Source: an uncultured Bacteroidales bacterium (GTDB taxonomy: Bacteria > Bacteroidota > Bacteroidia > Bacteroidales > Bacteroidaceae). From it: DNA of 37,725 nt. Location: the NCBI GenBank assembly GCA_902779845.1, contig CACZCZ010000024.1, positions 1 to 37,725 on the forward strand, read 5' to 3'. Under the pieces are notes generated by a model, which was not told the origin of the DNA, ran no database searches, and saw nothing but the letters and a program-made list of their open reading frames with translations. Below are positions 6,745-14,492 of the stretch, piece by piece; within the stretch, counting starts at the first letter, position 1, and each line of letters opens with the position of its first letter. Both the position numbers and the translations under genes were made by a program.

Positions 6745-8067
6745 ATGAGAAAAAATATTAAGCTTTTATTCATCATTTGTTTTGCTATTCCATCAGCTAC
6801 CCTTTTAGCACAGGAAACCGCTCCCTCCCTTATAGGGTGCCAGAAAGACGGAACTATTAAGTGTTCCGGCTTGAATGGTTCGGGGGGTGAGTCTTCCCAT
6901 ATCGACATGGAAAACGGTGTGCTGGGCATTGCTGACGACCGCGGCTTCACGCTGCAGTCGAAGAACGGCAAGTTCGTGTTCAAGCCCTATCTGATGCTGC
7001 AGACACGCGGACAGTTCAACTACTACGATGATGAAGGGCTGGACAAAGCCTACAACCAGGACAATGTGGCTAACTCGGGTTTTGCCTTGCCCTATGCTAT
7101 TCTGGGTTTCACGGGAAAGACCTTCGGTTGTCTGGACTACAACCTGAGCATCAATGCGGCCGCCACGGGGGCCAACATCCTGCAGCAGGCGTGGCTGGAC
7201 TACGCCATCACCCCCGCAGCCCGCTTCCGTGTGGGTAAGTTCAAGACGCCCTTCACCCACGCCTATCTGACCACGCTGGGCGAGACGCTGTTCCCCATTG
7301 TTCCTACTTCACTCTCCACGTCCACCATCATGCCGCATACGTTGAATGCTGTGACGCCGCAGATTGCCACCGGCTTTGACGTCGGCGTACAGTTCCACGG
7401 CGTGGCCAAGCTGAATAAGAAAAAGGACAGCTGGATGATGGGCTACGAGGTGGGACTGTGGAACGGCAGCGGCTCTGTCGTGAACGGTGCCACGAAGACC
7501 ATCTCCGATGACTGGCACATCCCTTCGCTGCTCTATGCCGGCCGCCTGACCTTTATGCCATGGGGGAAGATGCCGCAGACGCAGGGTAACGCCCGAATGC
7601 TGAAGGGGCGCCACATGCAGTTCGGCATCTCCGGCGGACTGAATGTGGAGAGCGAGAGCGAAAGCACCAATGATGCCCGTCTGGGCGCTGAGTTCGCCAT
7701 GCTCTACAACCGCTGGTATGTCGGCGCTGAGGCCTATTGGATGCACGTGAGCTTCACCAAACGGCAGAAAATCAGCGATAAGTTCAACTACTGGGGTGCC
7801 TATGCGCAGGTGGGCTACTTTGTCAGCCGGACCGTGCAGTTGGGTGTGCGCTATGACTTCATGGACCGCAACGGCACATCGAAGGATGGTTTCCTGAATA
7901 TGCCGGCCGTGGTCTGCAACTACTACGTGCCGAAGGTACACCTGAAATTCTCGGCGATGTACCAGTTCACAGGCCGCTGGGGTCATGACACTCAACTCGA
8001 CCGCGATAACGATGACTTGGGCATCAGCACACACTATGCCTCGCTGCAGGCTCAGTTCAGTTTCTAA
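6745..8067 (+). CDS. Outer-membrane porin, OprO/OprP-like (second porin)
   Basis: 440 residues. The signal peptide ends ATLLAQ (about 23). Residues 25-51 (TAPSLIG...GGESS) are the in-frame translation of a family A element with an extra insert. The mature barrel has a classic Porin_O_P pattern: RGFTLQSKNGKFVFKPYLML, FRVGKFKTPFTHAYLTTLGE, and a final ...ASLQAQFSF strand ending in Phe as expected for BAM recognition. It is only distantly similar to the porin at 2509 by eye. The start ATG at 6745 lies between two inverted A elements. The substrate is unknown; it follows the di-heme gene in the same run. Confidence 0.85.
   Translation: MRKNIKLLFIICFAIPSATLLAQETAPSLIGCQKDGTIKCSGLNGSGGESSHIDMENGVLGIADDRGFTLQSKNGKFVFKPYLMLQTRGQFNYYDDEGLDKAYNQDNVANSGFALPYAILGFTGKTFGCLDYNLSINAAATGANILQQAWLDYAITPAARFRVGKFKTPFTHAYLTTLGETLFPIVPTSLSTSTIMPHTLNAVTPQIATGFDVGVQFHGVAKLNKKKDSWMMGYEVGLWNGSGSVVNGATKTISDDWHIPSLLYAGRLTFMPWGKMPQTQGNARMLKGRHMQFGISGGLNVESESESTNDARLGAEFAMLYNRWYVGAEAYWMHVSFTKRQKISDKFNYWGAYAQVGYFVSRTVQLGVRYDFMDRNGTSKDGFLNMPAVVCNYYVPKVHLKFSAMYQFTGRWGHDTQLDRDNDDLGISTHYASLQAQFSF
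6817..6897 (+). repeat. Family A element A2, in frame in the second porin
   Basis: The start ACCGCTCCCTCCCTTATAGG and the end GGGGGGTGAGTC match the family. Between them a 43-44 bp insert replaces the usual few bases. The insert has its own GGAAC...GTTCC hairpin and encodes CQKDGTIKCSGLN. The reading frame stays open throughout. Confidence 0.85.
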
Positions 8068-8080
8068 AATCGCACTTGAC

Positions 8081-8854
8081 ATGACACATCGTACATCGTA
8101 CATCCCACATCGTACATCATTATTTGCTTTCGTGTCACTTCTTATGCTGCTGCTTGCCGCCTGTGACTCGGGTGACATTGAGGAGCAGACACTGGCCACC
8201 ACCGATAACGGACGCACGGTGAAGCTGACCGCTGTCCTCTCAGGCATCGACTCCTGGGATAGGAAATATTCTGTGTCGCTGGCTGGCTTTACGGCGGGCG
8301 ACAACTACGCTCAGGTGGTGCGCGCCCTTCCCAATACCACGGCCGACGGCACAGCGGTGGAGCTGGTGCTCTCCAATATCGGTGACAACATCAATACGGT
8401 GGAGTTGGCCATTACCAATCGCTTGCGCGAGCGTATCATCACCCTCGCCAGTGTGAACATGGAGGATTTCGCAGAGCAGAAAGACACGATTCGCATGGAT
8501 CTCGGAGTGATGGACGTGAGCCGGATGGGCGCACTGCAGTTCGGCTTGTTTGACCGAGCTTGCATACAGTGTCATGGCGGGAATGGAGGTGCCGGAGCAG
8601 CCAAACTGAATCTGACAGCAGGACACTCGTTTGCCAATCTGGTGGATGTGCCCAGTACCCGCAAGGAGGGTGCTGTGCGCGTGGTCAGCGGAAATAGCCA
8701 AGCATCCCTTCTGCACCAACTCGTCTCCGAAGGTGGAGAAAACCTGTTGCATGTGAACCATACGGAAATTCTCAGCAACCAGTTCAGAGAAAACCTGAAT
8801 GAAGTCAGACAACTGATTGATGACTGGATCGCAGATTTGAAGGGGGATGATTGA
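8081..8854 (+). CDS. c-type heme lipoprotein with a single CxxCH
   Basis: 257 residues from the ATG at 8081 (an upstream in-frame ATG at 7985 lies inside the porin gene and is rejected). The lipoprotein signal ends LLAAC (Cys28). A beta-rich region up to about 155 is followed by one heme site, CIQCH (161-165), then HGGNGGAG and a C-terminal cytochrome-like part with several His residues (LLHVNHTEI). I do not recognise a named family. The position after the di-heme protein and the second porin suggests an electron-transfer partner in the same envelope module. The first residues (MTHRTSYIPHRTS) are the translation of a tandem ACATCGT repeat. Confidence 0.75.
   Translation: MTHRTSYIPHRTSLFAFVSLLMLLLAACDSGDIEEQTLATTDNGRTVKLTAVLSGIDSWDRKYSVSLAGFTAGDNYAQVVRALPNTTADGTAVELVLSNIGDNINTVELAITNRLRERIITLASVNMEDFAEQKDTIRMDLGVMDVSRMGALQFGLFDRACIQCHGGNGGAGAAKLNLTAGHSFANLVDVPSTRKEGAVRVVSGNSQASLLHQLVSEGGENLLHVNHTEILSNQFRENLNEVRQLIDDWIADLKGDD
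8084..8120 (+). repeat. Tandem ACATCGT-type repeat at a start codon
   Basis: ACACATCGTACATCGTACAT, then CCCACATCGTACATC, begins within the start of the CxxCH lipoprotein gene and encodes the n-region of its signal peptide. Confidence 0.8.
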
Positions 8855-8868
8855 GAGATTGAAAGATT

Positions 8869-8902
8869 CTTCAAGCTTGAAGCGTCGCAAGGCGCCGAGC
8901 GG
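8869..8902 (+). repeat. Family B element, copy 5
   Basis: CTTCAAGCTTGAAGCGTCGC then AAGGCGCCGAGCGG. The left part is a perfect 14-bp palindrome (CTTCAAGCTTGAAG). It lies between the CxxCH lipoprotein and the Rid-like gene. Confidence 0.7.
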
Positions 8903-8915
8903 AAAAATTGAAAAG

Positions 8916-10058
8916 ATGAATAATAGAAACATTTTATATCTTGAAGACATCGGCGTCCGTGCCGAGGTGGCCAGTTTCCGCCCGGAGACAGGCGTCGGAG
9001 AATGGCACGTGATGTTGCATGTGGAGTCTCGCGGTGAGCGCTTCGAAGACCAGTTGCGCCGAATGTATGAGGCTGAGGATCGTCTGCCCGGCATGCCCGG
9101 CTTTGAGGGAGCGCAGTATATCCTGAAGCGTTACTTCCTCTCCGACAGTACCAACCAGCAGCCCCTGATGCGACAGGAGCCCAACGTGGCCATCTTCCTC
9201 ATCCAGCAACAGCCTTTGGACGGTTCCAAGGTGGCGGCATGGCTCTACCTGACGAGCGGACAAGAGATTACAACAGAGCACGGGATGGTCGTGGCCAGCC
9301 ACAATGGCTACCGCCACCTGTGGCAGATGGGCCTCATCTGCAATCAAGGCGACTCGGCAGAGCAGACTGAAGCCATCCTGAATCACTACGAACAGCAACT
9401 GCAACATTTCGGGGCTACGCTGGCCGACAACTGCATCCGCACATGGTTCTTTGTGCGTGATGTGGATACTCAATATGCAGGAATGGTGAAGGCGCGACGC
9501 GAGAACTTCGAGCGGCAGGGACTGACACCTGCAACCCATTACATCGCCTCCACGGGCATTGGTGGCGGACCTGCTGACACGAAAGCACTCATACAGATGG
9601 GCACCTACGCCCTCACTGGCTTCCAACCCTCACAACAGCGCTATCTCTACGCTAAGACCCACCTGAACCCGACCTACGAATACGGTGTCACCTTCGAGCG
9701 AGGCACATGCGTGGAATATGGCGACCGCTCACATGTTTTCATCTCCGGCACCGCCAGCATCAACAACCGAGGCGAGGTCATGTATGTAGGAGATATCCGC
9801 CAACAGACACTACGTATGTGGGAGAATGTCGAAATGCTGCTCAACGAGGGCGGAATGGACTACTCCAATGTCATGCATCTCGTTGTCTATCTGCGCGACA
9901 CAGGCGACTACGAGCTGGTGAGCGAGATGTTCCGACAGCGCTTCCCCGAGATCCCGACAGTCATCACGCTGGCACCCGTCTGCCGTCCTACCTGGCTCAT
10001 TGAGATGGAGTGCATAGCCGTGAAACGTAACCATCATCCGCAGTACCGTCCATTTTAA
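8916..10058 (+). CDS. Rid-superfamily protein with chorismatase-like architecture
   Basis: 380 residues from ATG 8916; the longer frame from 8847 would include a family B repeat and is rejected. No signal peptide, so it is cytoplasmic. The C-terminal third is a Rid/YjgF domain (GTASINNRGEVMYVGDIRQQ, ...HLVVYLRDTGDYE, ...VCRPTWLIEMECIAV). The central block WFFVRDVDTQYAGM ... THYIASTGIGGG resembles the FkbO/Hyg5/XanB2 chorismatases, which have a Rid-like fold and turn chorismate into hydroxybenzoates or dihydroxy-dienoates. Rid enzymes otherwise hydrolyse imines. Which reaction occurs here cannot be read from sequence. Its place between cytochrome genes and a cytochrome c assembly gene makes a link to quinone or aromatic redox chemistry worth testing. 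Confidence 0.7.
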   Translation: MNNRNILYLEDIGVRAEVASFRPETGVGEWHVMLHVESRGERFEDQLRRMYEAEDRLPGMPGFEGAQYILKRYFLSDSTNQQPLMRQEPNVAIFLIQQQPLDGSKVAAWLYLTSGQEITTEHGMVVASHNGYRHLWQMGLICNQGDSAEQTEAILNHYEQQLQHFGATLADNCIRTWFFVRDVDTQYAGMVKARRENFERQGLTPATHYIASTGIGGGPADTKALIQMGTYALTGFQPSQQRYLYAKTHLNPTYEYGVTFERGTCVEYGDRSHVFISGTASINNRGEVMYVGDIRQQTLRMWENVEMLLNEGGMDYSNVMHLVVYLRDTGDYELVSEMFRQRFPEIPTVITLAPVCRPTWLIEMECIAVKRNHHPQYRPF

Positions 10059-10077
10059 CGTCCCGACAGATGAATTT

Positions 10078-10095
10078 GTGCGCAGATGTGCGCAC
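10078..10095. promoter_or_regulatory. Inverted repeat upstream of the cytochrome c assembly gene
   Basis: GTGCGCA-GATG-TGCGCAC, a perfect 7-bp inverted repeat 18 bases before the TAnnTTTG box. It could be an operator; no regulator is identified. Confidence 0.4.
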
Positions 10096-10112
10096 GTGTC
10101 AGCGAAAATGCT

Positions 10113-10120
10113 TACCTTTG
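10113..10120 (+). promoter_or_regulatory. -7 box directly before the cytochrome c assembly start codon
   Basis: TACCTTTG ends 4 bases before ATG 10125, so transcription would begin at or next to the start codon (leaderless). No good TTG is seen at the expected -33 position, which lowers confidence. Confidence 0.45.
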
Positions 10121-10124
10121 CACC

Positions 10125-11282
10125 ATGAAAATGAATACTTCTGATATTTGGCGCAGACTCCCCTTCATCCTGCTGCTGGCCGTGGCTGTGGCGATAGCCA
10201 TTGCCACCGTTGTTGAGAATCAGTACGGAACGCATTACGCCTTGCAGCATGTTTATGGTGCCTGGTGGTTCATTGCCCTGTGGGCTGCTGTGGCTGTTGC
10301 CGGCTGCTGCCTGCTGTGGAAGAGAAAGATGTGGAAGAACTGGCCGGTGCTGCTGTTGCATGTCAGTTTCCTCGTCATCTTAGCCGGTGCGCTGACCACC
10401 CACCTCACAAGCCGCAGGGGTATGACGCATCTGCGCGAGGGCGAGGCGACCAGCATCTACTGGACGAAGGACGACCACGGAGCCTACACCCGAACCGGCG
10501 AAATGCCTTTCTATCTGGCACTGGAGGACTTTGAAATCAAATACGACGATGATGGCACGACTCCTGCCGACTATGTCAGCCATGTCGTCATCGCCACAAC
10601 AGAAGGTAAGGAAGAGGCGACTATCTCCATGAATAATATCGGCCGTGTGGAGGGCTACCGCATCTATCAGACCTCCTTCGACGACGATGGCTGTGGCAGC
10701 ACCTTCACCATCAGCTACGACCCTTGGGGGACGGCTGTCACGTATGCTGGCTACTTGCTGCTGGCGCTGAGCATGATTGCTGTTTCCGTGAGCAAACGTC
10801 GCCATCGCCAGCCCGGTGCACGGCGTGCCTCCTGGCTCTCCACGGCGCTGTTTGCCTTCTGTGGCACAGCGATGGCATCGTATATGGTGATTGCCATCGC
10901 CATGCAGCCGCTGGTGCCCATCCTGCGTTCGCCATTCCTCTTTGTCCATGTGGGCACCATCATGCTGAGCTATATCCTGTTGGTGGTGAGTGTTGTGCGT
11001 CGCGATGTGCTGCGTCCGGCAGTCTTCCTTCTGGCCACGGGCATCTTCCTCGGCGCCGTGTGGGCCAATGTCTCATGGGGCAGCTACTGGTCATGGGATC
11101 CCAAAGAGGCATGGGCGCTGGTGACGCTCATCATCTACAGTATTCCCCTGCACCAGAAAAGCCTGCCATGGTTCCGCTCCGATCGCAACTATCGCATCTA
11201 CTCGCTCATCGCGCTGGCATCGCTGCTCATGACCTACTTCGGCGTCAACTTCCTGCTCGGAGGAATGCACAGCTACGCCTGA
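10125..11282 (+). CDS. Cytochrome c assembly protein, compact ResB-CcsA fusion (system II)
   Basis: 385 residues. Three N-terminal membrane segments (about 13-30, 44-65, 74-93) and a periplasmic domain with ResB-like character (about 96-200) are followed by further membrane segments and the CcsA heme-handling WWD motif, WGSYWSWDPKEAW at 318-330, with candidate axial His residues (His79, His275, and His near the C-terminal GGMHSYA). In system II these proteins move heme outward and attach it to CxxCH motifs, as found in the two lipoproteins upstream. The fusion is short: usual ResB plus CcsA sequences together are well over 600 residues. The start at 10125 is favoured over 10086 because a TACCTTTG box lies in between. 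Confidence 0.85.
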   Translation: MKMNTSDIWRRLPFILLLAVAVAIAIATVVENQYGTHYALQHVYGAWWFIALWAAVAVAGCCLLWKRKMWKNWPVLLLHVSFLVILAGALTTHLTSRRGMTHLREGEATSIYWTKDDHGAYTRTGEMPFYLALEDFEIKYDDDGTTPADYVSHVVIATTEGKEEATISMNNIGRVEGYRIYQTSFDDDGCGSTFTISYDPWGTAVTYAGYLLLALSMIAVSVSKRRHRQPGARRASWLSTALFAFCGTAMASYMVIAIAMQPLVPILRSPFLFVHVGTIMLSYILLVVSVVRRDVLRPAVFLLATGIFLGAVWANVSWGSYWSWDPKEAWALVTLIIYSIPLHQKSLPWFRSDRNYRIYSLIALASLLMTYFGVNFLLGGMHSYA

Positions 11283-11285
11283 AAA

Positions 11286-12836
11286 CTACTTGACGCTGAT
11301 GACTCTTCCCCGAGGGCCAAGATACACCTTGCGGGAAGTGCCGTCGGCGCGGCGCTCTATGCAGAGGCCACGGGGCTCCGGCATCGGGCGGCCCTGCAGG
11401 TCATAGAACTGGCTCTTAGCAGATTTTGCCGTAGCCATCTCAGGTGTAGTGATGGCCGTAGTCTCGTTATCTATAACAAGAACATAGGTGTTCAGGCTGC
11501 GTGCGGGCATGTCAACAAGGAAGGTCTTCGTGGGCTCCTCCAGGACAATCTCGGACTCCTGACAAAGTTCCGTAGTCTCATTGCCGGTAGAAAGAATATG
11601 TTTGCCACCTTTCACGAGATAGGGAAGTCTGAGTCGCAAGGTGGAATTCTCGGCAGTAGTGTCGATGGCCATGACAATGAGCAGCGAGTCGTCCTTGATG
11701 TAGGCAGAATACTCTCTTTCTGCTTCTGTCCCAGAGGTCATATCCAGCGAGGTTTCCAAGCGCGTGGAGCCTGTGACATTCTTGGCAAAGTGCGCCATCA
11801 CATAGGCACGCGGCAACAGACGATTCTTAGTTTTATTCGCTGCGCCATACTTAGCCTCGCCCGTACTCACAAAAGCCCAGTGGGCACGCATATACCAATA
11901 GATGTACCCCGTGCAGCCAGCCAACATACACTCGTTGAGTTCCTCGGCAAAGAGCAACTGCTCATGCCAGGTCGGCAGGCGTTCACCGATGTTGTCCGTC
12001 GAGGAATGCTCCGTCATCCACACTTCCTTGCCATACTTAGCTGCCAGCACGGCAGCATCCTTCAGGTTGCCGCTTTGCAAAGGTGCGTGGCCGTAGATGT
12101 GACCTGCGATGATGTCAATCTGTTCGCGCGCCGTCTTGTCATTCAGCAGCATATTGGAGTATCTGGGGTCGAAGCCCAATGGCTCTGCGCTGATCAGACG
12201 CACACCCGAATAGGTCTCGCGGTCAAGCATGTGAGCATAGTTCTTGACAAGGTTGAGCTGCTGCTGGGGTGTGTAGAGACAGCCGGAGTAGTTAACCCAC
12301 CAGTCGGGCTCGTTCTGCACGGACACAGCATCGACTTTTACACCACGGCTCTTCATATACTTCAGGTAGGAGTTCAGCCAAGGGAAGAACTTCTCATAGC
12401 AGTCCTCGCGCAGTTCACCGCGCTGCCAGCCCTGGTCTTCGCTGTTGCCACCTTGGGCCGTGCCATTCGTCTTAAAGTCTCCTGGAGGCGACCAGGGCGT
12501 GCCGAAGACAATACCGCCACGCTGCTTCACAACCTGAGCCGACGGAACACCGCCTTCCCAGTTGTAGGTACTACCCCACGACGCGCCATCATCACCATTA
12601 AAGCTGGGAGAAATCTCTACACGCAAGATGTTCAAGCCTACCTTGGACGTGGGACCATAGAGCAACTGCGCAGGCTTTTTATCGGTGCCATACGGGCGCA
12701 TGGCACCATCGCAGCAGGCAGCACCGAAGCCTGTCACCGTCTGGCGGTGTGTAGTCTTCACAGTAAGGGTGATGGTCTTTGCATGGACTGACCCAAACAC
12801 GACCAATGCAAAAAGAGAAAGCAATATCCGTTTCAT
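11286..12836 (-). CDS. Secreted GH30-family glycoside hydrolase
   Basis: 516 residues with a signal peptide (1-19, ending SVHA). The (beta/alpha)8 domain shows the family's conserved TGFGAACCDG start, the acid/base Glu176 in SVQNEPDWW and the nucleophile Glu276 in WMTEHS, then a beta-sandwich side domain. GH30 enzymes cut xylans, beta-1,6-glucans, glucosylceramides or related beta-linked glycans; the subfamily was not determined. The C-terminus carries FYDLQGRPMPEPRGLCIE..., a Prevotella-style secretion/sorting tail. It has its own promoter and converges with the cytochrome assembly gene with only 3 bp between the stop codons. No polysaccharide utilisation genes are next to it. Confidence 0.87.
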   Translation of the reverse strand: MKRILLSLFALVVFGSVHAKTITLTVKTTHRQTVTGFGAACCDGAMRPYGTDKKPAQLLYGPTSKVGLNILRVEISPSFNGDDGASWGSTYNWEGGVPSAQVVKQRGGIVFGTPWSPPGDFKTNGTAQGGNSEDQGWQRGELREDCYEKFFPWLNSYLKYMKSRGVKVDAVSVQNEPDWWVNYSGCLYTPQQQLNLVKNYAHMLDRETYSGVRLISAEPLGFDPRYSNMLLNDKTAREQIDIIAGHIYGHAPLQSGNLKDAAVLAAKYGKEVWMTEHSSTDNIGERLPTWHEQLLFAEELNECMLAGCTGYIYWYMRAHWAFVSTGEAKYGAANKTKNRLLPRAYVMAHFAKNVTGSTRLETSLDMTSGTEAEREYSAYIKDDSLLIVMAIDTTAENSTLRLRLPYLVKGGKHILSTGNETTELCQESEIVLEEPTKTFLVDMPARSLNTYVLVIDNETTAITTPEMATAKSAKSQFYDLQGRPMPEPRGLCIERRADGTSRKVYLGPRGRVISVK

Positions 12837-12868
12837 AAAAAACTTGGTTTTTGCAATGTTTCTGCCTG

Positions 12869-12900
12869 CAAAGTTATGCGTTTCAAACTATCGCTCCAAA
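12869..12900 (-). promoter_or_regulatory. Promoter of the GH30 gene
   Basis: On the minus strand TTTG (12900-12897), 20 bases, then TAACTTTG (12876-12869), a near-ideal Bacteroidota promoter 33 bases before the start codon. Confidence 0.8.
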
Positions 12901-12941
12901 TAATTACAGCTAAAATGTTCAGAAAAGACTAAAAAGGGATG

Positions 12942-14384
12942 CTATTCATTCACCCCAGTGGCTTGACGATAGGCAAAACGGGCGTTCTGGAGTGCGACAA
13001 AAGCATCAGTCTTTTGGTCCTGTGCTTGTTGCAGCAACAGCTGTGCTTGCAGCAGGTCGCTCATGGTGGAAGTGCCGGCGCGGTAGGTGTTACGCTGTAT
13101 GCGCAGATTCTCAGTGGCTTGTTCCACGCTCTTCTGAGCCAAGGCAAGCTGGCTCTGAGCCTCTGCGACATCATTGGATGTACTCTGCACACGAATTTGC
13201 AACTGCTGTGCATTGTCGATGAGCTGCTCACGCGCCGTCTGTTCTTCGAAGCGCTTGCGACGGATGGCATGGGCACCTCCCCACCAATCGGTGATAGGCA
13301 CATTAAGGGCTGCGAAGACCATACCGAAATGGCGGTCGTTTTCCAACAAGTTGTGGTAGTTGTAGCCTGCGCCCACGGCCAGCGTGGGCAGGTTCTTGGC
13401 CACCTCCATTTTGCGCTGCAATTTCGCCGCCTCTACGCTCTTCTCCAGGAGCTGGTATTCGGGTAAATATGAGAGGGGGGCCTCTATGGTCTCACCCCCA
13501 GCCCCTCTCCGAAGGGCGAGGGGAGCGAGTTCTTGCGATATGTCGTTTGACATGTCGGGAATCATAATCTCTGGGGTGACACTGAGGCCGCAGACCTGCG
13601 CAAGCAGCATCCTGATAAGAGCTTGACCATTGCTGAGCTTCAGACGCTGGCTGGAGATGTCATTCTGGCGCAGCTGCACCTGCAGGAGGTCGTTGCCGAG
13701 GGCTACGCCGGCCTTAACCGCCGTCTCCACATCATGCTGAATGCTGCCCAGCATCTTATCAACGCTGTCGAGTGTCCGCAGTTTCTGCTGCATAGAAACA
13801 AGCTGCCAATAGTAGTGCTCCACCTGTGCCTCAACATCTTTCTCAGAGAGTTGAAGCTGAAGATGGCTGACATCTTCGCCGAGACGTGCCAGTTTGTTAC
13901 CAAGGATGATTTGGCCACCGGCGAAGACAGGCTGTACAGCATTCACGCCGGCGATGGTACCTTTTTTCATCATGGCCATTGTCATGGGACTACCCAACCC
14001 TGCCAGCACTTCAGGAGGCAGGATTTGTGCCATCATAGGTGCCAACTCGCCCAGCGCCGCCTTCATTTCAGGCGTCAGCATCTCCTGCGGATCGATGGTC
14101 ATCTCGGCCATCTCCTTGTTGGCACGGAAGGTCATTCCCGTACCGCTGATGCTGGGGAAATATTTCGTAAAGGCTTCCTTGCGCTGCTCCTTGGCTGCCG
14201 CAACCTGCAGGCGTCCTTTACGCATGGCGATATTGTTCTGAAGGGCAGAATCCTTCAATTGCTCCAATGTAAAGGACTCTCCCCCCGTCCTCCCTATAAG
14301 GGAGGGAGCGGTTACCTGCGCCATTGAGAAGCAGGTAGAGATGATTACGATGGATATGCTGACTAACAAACGCTTAAGTTTCAT
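12942..14384 (-). CDS. TolC-family outer-membrane efflux channel
   Basis: 480 residues; signal peptide ends FSMAQ (23). The mature protein would normally continue into FTLEQLKDSALQNNI, but 13 residues (25-37, TAPSLIGRTGGES) encoded by a family A element are inserted. Two OEP repeats with long helices follow (NIAMRKGRLQVAAAKEQRKE; QSTSNDVAEAQSQLALAQKS; YRAGTSTMSDLLQAQLLLQQ). A second family A copy adds ELAPLALRRGAGGET at about 285-299, between the two repeats. The channel would form the outer-membrane end of the tripartite pump encoded upstream in the same operon. The inserted peptides lie at positions likely to tolerate them: the N-terminus and the inter-repeat linker. Confidence 0.9.
   Translation of the reverse strand: MKLKRLLVSISIVIISTCFSMAQVTAPSLIGRTGGESFTLEQLKDSALQNNIAMRKGRLQVAAAKEQRKEAFTKYFPSISGTGMTFRANKEMAEMTIDPQEMLTPEMKAALGELAPMMAQILPPEVLAGLGSPMTMAMMKKGTIAGVNAVQPVFAGGQIILGNKLARLGEDVSHLQLQLSEKDVEAQVEHYYWQLVSMQQKLRTLDSVDKMLGSIQHDVETAVKAGVALGNDLLQVQLRQNDISSQRLKLSNGQALIRMLLAQVCGLSVTPEIMIPDMSNDISQELAPLALRRGAGGETIEAPLSYLPEYQLLEKSVEAAKLQRKMEVAKNLPTLAVGAGYNYHNLLENDRHFGMVFAALNVPITDWWGGAHAIRRKRFEEQTAREQLIDNAQQLQIRVQSTSNDVAEAQSQLALAQKSVEQATENLRIQRNTYRAGTSTMSDLLQAQLLLQQAQDQKTDAFVALQNARFAYRQATGVNE
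13488..13532 (-). repeat. Family A element A5, in frame in the TolC gene
   Basis: On the minus strand GAACTCGCTCCCCTCGCCCT, then TCGGAGAGGGGCTGGGGGTG, then AGACC. It encodes ELAPLALRRGAGGET. It matches in inverted orientation the inner part of A4 (14431-14469). Confidence 0.85.
14274..14312 (-). repeat. Family A element A3, in frame after the TolC signal peptide
   Basis: Exactly 39 bp = 13 codons (TAPSLIGRTGGES). Its 3' part, GGGAGGACGGGGGGAGAGTC, can pair at 19 of 20 positions with the start of A4, enclosing the TolC start codon. Confidence 0.92.
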
Positions 14385-14417
14385 AGTATAATGTATTCAA
14401 ATTCTCAAAACTATTTG

Positions 14418-14492
14418 CTCCCTCCCATAAGTTCCCCTCGCCCTTTGGAGAGGAGTTAGGGGTGAGGCCCGGGAGGGCGGGGGGAGAGTCCT
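14418..14492 (-). repeat. Family A element A4, nested pair between pump and TolC genes
   Basis: An outer copy (GCTCCCTCCCATAA ... GGGAGGGCGGGGGGAGAGTC on the plus strand) contains an inner copy of the A5 type (14431-14469, TTCCCCTCGCCCTTTGGAGA then GGAGTTAGGGGTGAGGCC). It begins at the stop codon of the RND gene. Confidence 0.88.
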
